This document shows, one piece after another, positions 1 through 7,659 of a DNA stretch of 36,085 nucleotides; position 1 is the stretch's first letter; each line of letters starts with the position of its first letter. The position numbers and the translations under genes were made by a program. The stretch is taken from NCBI GenBank assembly GCA_964516325.1, contig CAZFAP010000030.1, positions 1-36,085 of the forward strand, read 5' to 3'. This DNA comes from CAZFAP01 sp964516325. Its GTDB lineage: Bacteria; Auribacterota; JABMQX01. The notes under the pieces are model-generated. The model was not told the DNA's origin and made no database searches. It saw nothing but the letters and a program-made list of their open reading frames with translations.

Positions 1-54
1 CACCTAGTCCCGAGCATTTCCACAAGAGGATAGGACGCTGGCAAAAATCCCCCG

Positions 55-2216
55 TCACTCGAGGTACCTGGCATCCCTCCTCAAGAGGAGCGAATTCGTT
101 ACCACCGAGATCGAGGAAAGAGCCATCGCCAGACCTGCCCATTCGGGGTGAATCTTGCCAAAAGCAGCCAGCGGAATCCCCAGAGAGTTGTAAAAAAGAG
201 CCCAGAACAGGTTCTGCTTGACTTTCCGAAGGGTCTTTTTTCCGAGAACAATCGAACGAGGCACGTCCCGGAGGTCGTCTCTGACGAGCACAACGTCCCC
301 GGTCTCCTTGGCCACATCTGTCCCTGATCCGATGGCAACGCCAACGTCTGCGGCAGCCAGAGCTGGCGCATCGTTGATCCCGTCGCCCACCATCGCCACC
401 TTGTGGCCCGCCGCCGATAACCGGCGAACAAACGCTATCTTATCCTGTGGCAGAACCTGAGCCATGAAATCGGTAACGCCGACGGCTTTAGCGACCCCGG
501 CTGCCACGGCGTCGTTGTCTCCCGTGACCATCACCACGTTCAGCCCCAGCTCTTTCAGTCTCGCTATGGCTTCGATAGAAGAATCCTTGACCTGATCGGC
601 GAGGGCTATCGCACCGACCAGTCTTGAATCAGCCGCCACAAGCACCGCCGACCTCCCCGACGAAATCAGCCCGTCATAGTGCGAGCCGCTTACCTTGATG
701 CCCTGCGATTCCAGGAATTTCCTGCTGCCGACGAGCAGTTCTTTCGACCCATACCGACACCTCACGCCAAAGCCTTTCAGTTCGCGCACCTCTTCAACGG
801 GTTGCGGTTTCAGCCCTCTGCTCTGGGCGAACTGCACGATTCCTCTCGCGAACGGATGGGTGGAGTTTTGTTCCGCGGAGGCTGCCAGACTGACCAACTC
901 CTCCGGCGAGTGGGGAAGCTCGGGGATGACCTCCGTCACTGAAAGCCTGCCTGCGGTTATTGTCCCGGTCTTATCCATGACCACCGTGTCCACCGACGAT
1001 ATGACCTCAAGCGACGTCGCCCTCTTGAACAGAATGCCGCGGCCCAATCCGATGGCAGAGCCGACCGCAATGGCTGTGGGCGTCGCCAAACCCAGCGCGC
1101 ACGGGCAAGCAATCACGGCCACCGCAACCGCCGCCGAAAGCGCCTTCACCAGGGGCAAGGATGAGGCGGTCAGCAGCCAGGTCACAAAGGCGCCCACCGC
1201 AATGACCAAAACGACCGGAACAAAGTAGTTCGACACTCTGTCTGCGAAGCGCTGAATCGGCGGCTTGTCGGCCTGAGCTTCTCTGACCATTCTCACCATC
1301 TGGGAAAGAAACGTGTCCTTCCCGACCCTCGTGGCTCGGACGCGAAGTGTACCCGAACCGTTGATCGTCGCCCCTACGACCTGGCTGCCCGGTCCCTTCT
1401 CCACCGGAGCAGACTCGCCCGTTACAAGAGACTCGTCCACTTCCGAAGTGCCCTCGATTACCACACCGTCAACGGGCGCCTTCTCCCCGGGGCGAACGAC
1501 CGCGACATCGCCGATTTGAACCTGCGACGCCGGGATTCTTTTCTCTTGTCCGTCAACGACAACGATTGCCCAAGGCGCCTGAAGGCTCAGAAGTTTCTCC
1601 AGGGCTTTGTTCGCCGAGTGTCGCGCCTTCGCCTCGAGCCATTTTCCGCATCGGATGAAGGATACGAGAAGGGCAGGCGTCTCGAAAAAGTGCTCGCTCC
1701 CGGTGAAGACGGAAGGAAAGAACGTTGCCAGCAGGCTATAGACATACGCAGCGGAGATGCCAATGGACACCAGCACGTCCATGTTCGTGGAGCGGTTCTT
1801 CAAGGAACGGTACGCCCCCGAATAGAACGTGGCGCCCGCAGTGAACTGGAGGATGCTTGCGAGAAAAACGCGGCTGTACTGACTGATAGAGTCGGTGAGC
1901 GGAGCGTACGTGATGATGAGGATCGGCGCGGCAAGGACGACGCTATAGACAAGCCAGTGGAACTCCCTCCGCGCGGTCAGCTCTTTTTTTTTTCGAGGTC
2001 ACCCTCGAGCGGGGTATAGCCGAGGTCCCTAATGGCCCCGAGGACCTCCTCTTTGTTGATAAGTTCCGGCTCGTATTCGACCGTGGCTGTCTCCGCGGCG
2101 AAATTCACGACCGCGCTGCGAACGCCGAGCGTCTTGCTCAGAACCTTTTCAATCGTCCTGGCACACGCTGCGCAATGCATGCCGCTGATTTGAATTTCGT
2201 CTTTCGTGATAGCCAT
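55..2216 (-). CDS. copA: Cu(+)-exporting P1B-type ATPase, full-length product made by -1 frameshift
   Basis: A copper efflux pump of the inner membrane that uses ATP to export Cu(+). The N-terminal HMA domain (GMHCAAC, Cys15/Cys18) is in one frame and everything from TM1 on is in the -1 frame. Joining them at the A10 run (1984-1993) gives about 720 aa, normal for a one-HMA CopA. After the join I translate a clean transmembrane region (residues about 79-140) leading into NRSTNMDVL. Further motifs are TGES (about 266), the CPC metal site (C371/C373), DKTGT (D415 phosphorylated), HP (454-455), GDGIND (611-616), and YN plus MALSS in the last two helices, which together specify the Cu(+) subtype. 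The ATPase frame has no convincing start of its own; its first in-frame candidate is a TTG at 1803, inside the transmembrane region. A real frameshift mutation or a homopolymer sequencing error would give the same picture, but the slip site is well formed. Confidence 0.85.
1977..2216 (-). CDS. HMA-domain copper chaperone-like short product of the copA gene
   Basis: Reading without frameshift from the same ATG (2216) gives 79 aa: a complete ferredoxin-like HMA domain (beta-alpha-beta-beta-alpha-beta), with the Cu-binding GMHCAAC loop at residues 12-18, followed by a lysine run and a TGA stop directly after the A10 tract. Size and content match a stand-alone CopZ-type chaperone. In Escherichia coli, copA is known to produce such a short chaperone by programmed -1 frameshifting; here the same arrangement is inferred. 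A possible Shine-Dalgarno (GAAGG) lies 10 nt before the ATG. If the frame break is an artefact, this is simply the N-terminus of CopA. Confidence 0.6.
   Translation of the reverse strand: MAITKDEIQISGMHCAACARTIEKVLSKTLGVRSAVVNFAAETATVEYEPELINKEEVLGAIRDLGYTPLEGDLEKKKS
1983..2006 (-). promoter_or_regulatory. Predicted -1 frameshift cassette in copA (slippery heptamer plus upstream SD-like element)
   Basis: On the minus strand the 0-frame codons are GAA AAA AAA AAG AGC TGA, so the heptamer A AAA AAG (1989-1983) is exactly in the phase needed for tandem -1 slippage, and a stop follows one codon later. A Shine-Dalgarno-like GAGGGT (2006-2001) sits 11 nt upstream, the layout of the dnaX frameshift signal. 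The -1 frame after the slip continues as GAG CTG ACC and enters TM1. Transcriptional slippage on A10 is an equally possible mechanism. I do not see a convincing downstream stem-loop. Confidence 0.55.
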
Positions 2217-2258
2217 TTTCTGGAAGCCTTCAGAAGACGTCCTGCTGCCAACACTTTC

Positions 2259-2287
2259 ACTATCTCAACATGGACCTTGTATGTCAA
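2259..2287 (-). promoter_or_regulatory. Candidate sigma70-type promoter for copA
   Basis: On the minus strand TTGACA (2287-2282, perfect -35) and GATAGT (2264-2259, 4 of 6 for -10) are separated by exactly 17 nt. Transcription would start near 2252, about 36 nt before the copA ATG. The spacer holds an imperfect dyad (ACAT...ATGT) that could be a metal-regulator operator, but no regulator gene is visible nearby and this part is speculative. Confidence 0.5.
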
Positions 2288-2441
2288 CGCAGATTGAGAC
2301 CGAACTGTTCCGCAATGTGCGGAGCGATGAGAACGGCAACATAGTCCTCTCCGTGTTGCTGCCCGGTGACCGGCGCTCGCGCTGCACACCAACTGCGCAG
2401 GGTTCACCCCCCGATTTCGCGGGATGGCGAAAACAAACCCG

Positions 2442-2471
2442 TTGACTCCTCGTGAATCTGAAATGTAGCAT
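2442..2471 (+). promoter_or_regulatory. Candidate promoter for the glcD-like gene
   Basis: TTGACT (2442-2447, 5 of 6) and TAGCAT (2466-2471, 4 of 6) are 18 nt apart, which would place the start near 2478, about 65 nt before the GTG at 2543. The 326-nt gap between the divergent copA and glcD genes therefore seems to hold two outward promoters. I found no gene in it. Confidence 0.35.
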
Positions 2472-2542
2472 TCGACTCGGTGAGCGAGCCGGAATTCTCC
2501 GGGCTTCCCACGCGTGAACATCTCGGATGAGAGAGGATTATT

Positions 2543-3925
2543 GTGGCGCACGTTGACCGCAAGAGGATAGACGAGCTGCGAGGAATAGTCGGCAAGGAAA
2601 GGTGCATGACCGACCTGGAAGATAGGCTCGTGCACTCCTATGACGCCACGAAGCAGAGTAGAATCCCGGAAGTGGTGGTCAAGCCCAGGTCAACCAAGGA
2701 GGTATCCGGAATCCTGAGGATTGCGAATGACAAGGCGATTCCTGTTTACGCTCGCGGCGCCGGAAGCGGATTGACCGGTGGAGCCGTGCCGTCGGAAGGC
2801 GGCATCGTCGTGAACTTCTCGGAGATGAAGAGAATCATCGAGATTGACACGAGGAACTTCATTGCCGTCGTGGAGCCAGGGGTTGTCCTCGAGGAGTTCC
2901 AGAAAGAAGTTGAGAAGCTGAACCTGTTTTACCCGCCTGACCCGGCGAGCAGCGCCGTGGCTTCATTTGGTGGAACTGTCGCCGAGTGCGCCGGCGGCCT
3001 GAGGTGCGTCAAGTACGGCGTCACGAGAGATTACGTTCTTGCGCTGGAAGTCGTGCTGGCGAATGGCGATGTGATTCGCACTGGCTCCCGAACCGTCAAG
3101 AATGTTACCGGCTACGACTTGACGCGGCTGTTGGTGGGCTCCGAGGGCACGCTCGGGCTATTCACAAAGATTACGGTGCGGCTCATTCGGCTGCCGGACT
3201 GGGTGGTTACGGCAATTGCTTTCTTCAATGACTTAACCAAAGCGGCGGAGGCCGCCTCCGCGGTGATGTCTTCGGGTGTTCTACCGCGAGCTCTCGAAAT
3301 CATTGACAGAGTTTGCTATCAAGCCGTCCGGGCTTATCGAAGGAGCGACTTCCCGGAGAATGCGGAGGCGATCCTTCTTGTCGAAACGGACGGCAGCGAG
3401 GAAAGCGCGAGAGAGGAAATGGCTAAGGTGATTTCCGTGTGCAAAGCGCATGGAGCTTTTGACATTCAGGACACGGACGACCCGAAAAAGAGAGAGGCGT
3501 TGTGGCAATTCCGCAAAAACATTTCTCCCGCCCTCTATTCCATCTGCCAAAAGAGAATTAACGAGGACATCTGCGTCCCGCGAAGCGCCCTGGCGAAAAC
3601 CTTCGCCCGGATCGAGGAAATAGGCAAAAGGCATGACCTGGTCATTGGCAACTTCGGGCATGCGGGCGACGGAAACATCCACGTCAACCTCCTCCTCGAA
3701 AAGGATTCGCCGGAACTCGCCCAGAAGGCGGATGCGGCTGTCGAGGAAATCTTCCGCGTCGCTCTGGGCGCAGGGGGGACACTCTCCGGCGAGCACGGCA
3801 TCGGCAACACGAAATCGAAGTTCCTCTCCATGGAAATCCAGCCTCGCGAGATGGCGCTGATGAAAGAGCTTAAACATCTGTTTGACCCGAAGAACATCCT
3901 GAACCCGGGCAAGATATTCGTCTAA
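2543..3925 (+). CDS. glcD: FAD-binding oxidase, GlcD / D-2-hydroxyacid dehydrogenase type
   Basis: A flavoenzyme oxidising glycolate, D-lactate or a similar 2-hydroxy acid. The 460 aa match the usual GlcD length. The N-terminal FAD_binding_4 (PCMH) domain covers about 40-215, with ARGAGSGLTGGAV as the FAD pyrophosphate loop, then PPDPAS and GGTVAECAGG. The C-terminal FAD-oxidase domain has HAGDGNIHVN and the end motif GEHGIGNTKS. The GTG start at 2543 is supported by GAGAGG six nt upstream. No glcE or glcF (Fe-S subunit) lies next to it, so the electron acceptor is unknown, and a stand-alone D-lactate dehydrogenase role is also possible. The symbol indicates the family rather than a proven substrate. 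Confidence 0.85.
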   Translation: MAHVDRKRIDELRGIVGKERCMTDLEDRLVHSYDATKQSRIPEVVVKPRSTKEVSGILRIANDKAIPVYARGAGSGLTGGAVPSEGGIVVNFSEMKRIIEIDTRNFIAVVEPGVVLEEFQKEVEKLNLFYPPDPASSAVASFGGTVAECAGGLRCVKYGVTRDYVLALEVVLANGDVIRTGSRTVKNVTGYDLTRLLVGSEGTLGLFTKITVRLIRLPDWVVTAIAFFNDLTKAAEAASAVMSSGVLPRALEIIDRVCYQAVRAYRRSDFPENAEAILLVETDGSEESAREEMAKVISVCKAHGAFDIQDTDDPKKREALWQFRKNISPALYSICQKRINEDICVPRSALAKTFARIEEIGKRHDLVIGNFGHAGDGNIHVNLLLEKDSPELAQKADAAVEEIFRVALGAGGTLSGEHGIGNTKSKFLSMEIQPREMALMKELKHLFDPKNILNPGKIFV

Positions 3926-3962
3926 ATGCGGAGGAGGGTAGCGGAGAACAAGGAAGTCCGAG

Positions 3963-5798
3963 ATGTTTGACGTAGGGAAAGAACTGTGCGATGCCTTGAT
4001 GCGCCACCAGGTCAGAGACGAAGGCTCGCCTGACTTTGGCGCTATCTCGTGTCCTTGCTGCCGCTGTGCCCACGCGAGAACGGGGGAGGCAACCTTCCCA
4101 TTCTGCTATTTTTATACCGCAACAAAGCAGGAGAAATACCTCCAGTCAGCCCTCGAACTCAGCCGTTGGCTTGCCAGAACCCAGAATGACGACGGTTCAT
4201 GGGGCGACGGGATTTCTGAGTCGCGGGAATGTGCGACAGTTTCGCTGACAGATGCTCTATGCCATGCGCATAGGTTAGTGTACAGCCAACTCACCGCAGA
4301 GGACAAAGCCAGCCTCGAAGGGATGCTTCGCCACGCAGCACAATACATTTACCAGACAGCCAGCCTTCAATGGGCAGAAAGCGAGGCGGTTGGAATCAAT
4401 TGCTTTGCGCTATCCTGTCCAGCCTTACACCTGGGGAGCATCATCACAGGGGAGGTGAGATACGCTGACCGCGCGAGGGAGAACGCTCTCCTGGCCATCA
4501 GCCGGATCAACGAGGAGGGTTTCCTCGTCGGCGAAGCTCCGTCCGGGGGCAAACGCAGTCTTTCCGGGGTTGACGTGGCTTTGAATCTCGAAGTGGGGTT
4601 GGGAGCCCTCGCTATTTACTCCAGCTTGTCAGGAAACCGGGAAGTGAGGGAAGCTGTCCTATCTGCTCTCCGAGCGCACATGAGTTTCATTACCCCTTTC
4701 GGCTCCATTGACGATTCCTGGGGGACGAGGCTGAAAGAATGGACCGTGCTGGGAAACGCCAACGGGTACGGTTGCCAGGTGCCGTTCCTCGCTCTCAGGG
4801 ATTCCGACGCCCGCTTTCAGAGGGCGGCGGGTCAAAATCTCCGGTTCATGGTCAAGAACATGGTCAAGGACGGATTAGTGACGACGGGGCCTCACGCCAA
4901 GGAAAAGGCGGACTATGTCCCGTGCATCCAGTCCACTGCCGCGCGGGCGACAGCGATCACTCATACGCTCATCTATTCCTCCGGGGTGCCCCTCAGCCGC
5001 GCCAGAACGTGGATTCTTCCCACCGAAGAAAAGGGATGGGTGCGGTTCTATAAGTCAGTCAACGTCCTTTTAGTTCGCACCTCTTCGTTACTGTGCACCC
5101 TATCCGGAGGTCGGTTCCATCATGCTGAAGAAGAGAATAGCCCCCCTTTGCCTTCCGGCGGCACGATTTCCCACCTATGGAATGACCGCTTCGGGACAGT
5201 CCAGGCGGCGAGTGCTTGCCTTAGTGAGGGGGTTGAAACTGAGGGCGCAATCACCCAGTCCGCAATAGGTTATCTGACGCCAAGAATTGAGCTCGAAGTC
5301 GCCAACGAGCTCTTCAGCAATCTTTTCGAGCCGGACGCCGAGATTTCTCCATCCGGCACGGAATTGATTGACGATAGGTTCGAGGTGCTCGTCAGAGGAC
5401 GGCTCAAATCTGGCAGCGGCAAGGATTCAGGATTGAGCTACACCATCGCCTACCGGTTTGACGGGGGCAGAATCTCGAAGGAGATTACCGTGGAAGGACC
5501 TCTTGGGACATCATTGCGCATGATGTCCCGCTACAGGCTGCGGAGCATTGAGCCGATTGTCTTTGGAAAGGGTTGTGACCTTGTTGCGGCACAACTCGGA
5601 GTCGAGGTCAGGCATCCCGCGGGCGCCTCGTGCCTGGTGATACCGTCAGAAAGCGCCGCGATTCGCAGTGTGAGCGGCAAGGACGTCGTGTGGAATCCCA
5701 CTCCCGGTTTGTTTGCCCTGCCGATAATCCTCGAACCTGCGAAGCAGACGGCCCCCTTCAGGATGACCTATGGTATTGAGCTTAAGGAATGGGAATAG
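3963..5798 (+). CDS. Predicted alpha/alpha-toroid protein, possibly carbohydrate-active
   Basis: A 611-aa soluble protein with no evident signal peptide. Residues about 20-370 are helix-rich, with repeated toroid-like units (for example a stretch ending NDDGSWGDG, and later DDSWG), as in six-hairpin glycosidases, polysaccharide lyases and terpene-cyclase folds. The C-terminal 240 residues are beta-rich, consistent with the beta-sandwich that follows the toroid in heparinase-like and related enzymes. Near the N-terminus is an unusual cysteine cluster, SCPCCRCAHAR, that may bind metal. The start is the ATG after AAGGAAG. The gene lies 37 nt after the glcD-like gene and may share its transcript. 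I do not recognise a specific family; the enzymatic role is inferred from fold-like features and the GH5 gene downstream. Confidence 0.6.
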   Translation: MFDVGKELCDALMRHQVRDEGSPDFGAISCPCCRCAHARTGEATFPFCYFYTATKQEKYLQSALELSRWLARTQNDDGSWGDGISESRECATVSLTDALCHAHRLVYSQLTAEDKASLEGMLRHAAQYIYQTASLQWAESEAVGINCFALSCPALHLGSIITGEVRYADRARENALLAISRINEEGFLVGEAPSGGKRSLSGVDVALNLEVGLGALAIYSSLSGNREVREAVLSALRAHMSFITPFGSIDDSWGTRLKEWTVLGNANGYGCQVPFLALRDSDARFQRAAGQNLRFMVKNMVKDGLVTTGPHAKEKADYVPCIQSTAARATAITHTLIYSSGVPLSRARTWILPTEEKGWVRFYKSVNVLLVRTSSLLCTLSGGRFHHAEEENSPPLPSGGTISHLWNDRFGTVQAASACLSEGVETEGAITQSAIGYLTPRIELEVANELFSNLFEPDAEISPSGTELIDDRFEVLVRGRLKSGSGKDSGLSYTIAYRFDGGRISKEITVEGPLGTSLRMMSRYRLRSIEPIVFGKGCDLVAAQLGVEVRHPAGASCLVIPSESAAIRSVSGKDVVWNPTPGLFALPIILEPAKQTAPFRMTYGIELKEWE

Positions 5799-5806
5799 CC
5801 TGTCGA

Positions 5807-5822
5807 GTGAGCGCTCACTTTT
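5807..5822 (+). terminator. Weak candidate terminator
   Basis: The perfect palindrome GTGAGCGCTCAC (5807-5818), followed directly by TTTT, lies just after the stop of the toroid-protein gene. With a 4-nt loop the stem is only 4 bp, so this is a weak intrinsic terminator at best. Confidence 0.25.
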
Positions 5823-5872
5823 GGCAGCACTCGCCGCAGAGAGCGCTTTAGGGCGCCGAGAAGAAGAATTTT

Positions 5873-5977
5873 GACAGGATGACAGGATTGACAGGATTCT
5901 CCTCTTGCGCCATATCCTGTTCATCCTGTAAATCCTGTTCAAAGAAAATTCGCAGGGGATTCTCCTGTCGATCCTGT
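5873..5977. repeat. Intergenic palindromic repeat, ATCCTGT family (copy 1)
   Basis: The left arm holds three ACAGGAT units (5874, 5882, 5891) and the right arm three ATCCTGT units (5914, 5923, 5932) at a 9-nt period, so the two arms can fold into one long hairpin centred near 5905. A partial extra right arm (TCCTGT at 5963, ATCCTGT at 5971) follows. A shorter relative is at 17393-17427. I see no convincing coding potential in it. Confidence 0.7.
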
Positions 5978-5980
5978 GCG

Positions 5981-6029
5981 GCGAGGGCGTCTCGTCCGTG
6001 AGAATCCATGGGCAAAATGCCCATGCCAC
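5981..6029. repeat. Intergenic double-hairpin repeat, ATGGGCA/TGCCCAT family (copy 1, degraded)
   Basis: ATGGGCA (6008-6014), loop AAA, then TGCCCAT (6018-6024) form a perfect 7-bp hairpin, preceded by a decayed first hairpin (GGGCG TCT CGTCC) and followed by GCCAC. The intact version of the same element is at 21013-21064. It abuts the ATCCTGT-family repeat, so together they fill most of the 346-nt gap upstream of the GH5 gene. Confidence 0.65.
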
Positions 6030-6144
6030 GTTTCTCCGGAACATACGGGCGGTCGGTTGAACGGCATCGAAGAGCATGGGATAATCCGAGTGGGGGAGGA
6101 AACGGATTCCCACCCCACCACGTAACGAAACGGGACTTCCGGAT

Positions 6145-7659
6145 GTGAGAGTCAAACCAAGGAAGCGGAAAATCTTGCCCATTCTCGCCGCGGGGACGGT
6201 TCTCTTGTTGCTCCGAGCGGCTGAGGGAACCTCCCCCGGTCCCATACGTCTCCGTTTCGACCCGCACAAAACGGTCGGCCCCGTCCCGGCGATGAGGGGC
6301 GTCCACATGGCTCCTCTGAACGAGGGATACCAGGAACAAGACGTCCTGCGCCTGAAGGAGGTCGGAGCGACCTGCGTGCGCTTTGGATTCAGCGGACTGC
6401 TATTGGAAAAAGAAGATAGACCGGGGGAGTACGACGAAGCGGGCTTTCAATATTTGGACAGATTCATCCGCTGGTGCGAGACGCACGCCATCGCCGCCAT
6501 TCTCGACATGCACCAGGCAATCGGCCGACGAAAATGGGAAGACGCCCGGATTTGGAAGCATTACTTCGGGTCGCCGGACCCAAAGGAATATCAGGACCGC
6601 TTTGTCAACCTGTGGCGCGAAATTGCCCGACGCTTTGCCTTGAGAAAAGGCGTGGCGGCCTACGAATTGCTGAACGAGCCGAATCCCCCCGAGGACGACT
6701 TCGATGTTTGGAACGAGCTGGCACACCGAACCACCGCCGCCATAAGGGAAGTGGACAAGACTCATCCCATCATCGTGGACTCCATCGGCTGCGCGAACCC
6801 GGCGAAGTTCAGAGGGCTTAAGCCCACCGGCGACGCTCAAGCGATTTACAGTTTCCACAACTACGAGCCACGGGACTACCATCAGCAGAAGCGCCCCTGG
6901 TCATTCAGCGTGGACGGCGAAACGTACTATTACCCCGGTGTGATAAACGGCAAATACTGGAATCGTCGCCAACTCCGAGCCGTTCTTGACCCTCCGGTTG
7001 AATTCGCCAAGCGACACGGGTCGCCGCTTTTCTGTGGCGAATTCGGCTGCGTATCAGACTGCCCGCTGATGACGGACATGATTTACCTCATGGACGAGAT
7101 TTCGCTCTTTCACGAACTGGGAATCGGCTGGACGATGTTCGGCTATCTTCGGCGAGAGTCCAAGCCTTATTGGAAAACACACTTCGACTGTAATCTCTTT
7201 ATATATTTCGAGCCTGAAGAAAAACTCTACCGATTCGACCGAAAGATCAACCTGCTTCGGTTCTTCCTCGAGACACGCGGATATGTTCTGGACCTCGATC
7301 AGCCCGAGGACGACGATGTGACCTTCTATGGAGTGAAAGAGCCAAGCGGGACAATCTCGCTCCTCATATCAAACAAGGACCGCGAGAAAGCCAAGCGGGT
7401 TAGAATTGAGGCGGAAGGGCTTAACCCCGACACAAAAGGCTTGGTGTCGGTTATGACGGTCGAGTATGATGATTTTGAGCCAGCAGGGGACATCAGCCTT
7501 GAAGGAGCGGCATCCGAGTTGGCCCTTCCCGCCCTCAGCATTACGAAGCTTGTTTTGACCGGACAGCATGCGGGCGCGGAGACTGGAGTGGACCAGAAGA
7601 CATGCTCGCCTCAGCAGCGAGCTGGAACCAAACCGGTGAATGATGGAGGGAGACAATGA
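6145..7659 (+). CDS. Secreted glycoside hydrolase family 5 (cellulase-like) enzyme
   Basis: A predicted retaining endo-glycosidase exported across the inner membrane. The 504 aa begin with a Sec signal peptide (basic n-region then ILPILAAGTVLLLL, cleavage near residue 28). A TIM-barrel follows with the family pattern: DMHQ on strand 3, LLNEPN with the acid/base Glu178, a HNY motif on strand 6, and CGEFG with nucleophile Glu299. A beta-sandwich-like C-terminal part (about 390-490) follows. The GTG at 6145 is chosen because it gives an intact signal peptide; its ribosome-binding site is poor. The stop overlaps the next gene by 4 nt. The substrate could be beta-glucan, mannan or another beta-linked polymer; family GH5 or its clan GH-A is well supported, the specificity is not. 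Confidence 0.8.
   Translation: MRVKPRKRKILPILAAGTVLLLLRAAEGTSPGPIRLRFDPHKTVGPVPAMRGVHMAPLNEGYQEQDVLRLKEVGATCVRFGFSGLLLEKEDRPGEYDEAGFQYLDRFIRWCETHAIAAILDMHQAIGRRKWEDARIWKHYFGSPDPKEYQDRFVNLWREIARRFALRKGVAAYELLNEPNPPEDDFDVWNELAHRTTAAIREVDKTHPIIVDSIGCANPAKFRGLKPTGDAQAIYSFHNYEPRDYHQQKRPWSFSVDGETYYYPGVINGKYWNRRQLRAVLDPPVEFAKRHGSPLFCGEFGCVSDCPLMTDMIYLMDEISLFHELGIGWTMFGYLRRESKPYWKTHFDCNLFIYFEPEEKLYRFDRKINLLRFFLETRGYVLDLDQPEDDDVTFYGVKEPSGTISLLISNKDREKAKRVRIEAEGLNPDTKGLVSVMTVEYDDFEPAGDISLEGAASELALPALSITKLVLTGQHAGAETGVDQKTCSPQQRAGTKPVNDGGRQ

Noticed and set aside
2138..2635. A 165-codon minus-strand frame crossing the copA-glcD gap
   Set aside because: It overlaps both the copA start and the glcD start, has no recognisable domain, and covers the candidate promoters.
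6008..6024. Intrinsic terminator at the ATGGGCA/TGCCCAT hairpin
   Set aside because: No T-run follows, and the same hairpin recurs in another gap as part of a larger repeat.
5646..6339. Minus-strand frames of 163-220 codons over 5646-6339
   Set aside because: They are translations of the ATCCTGT and ATGGGCA repeats plus the GH5 antisense strand; such products are known artefacts of repeats.
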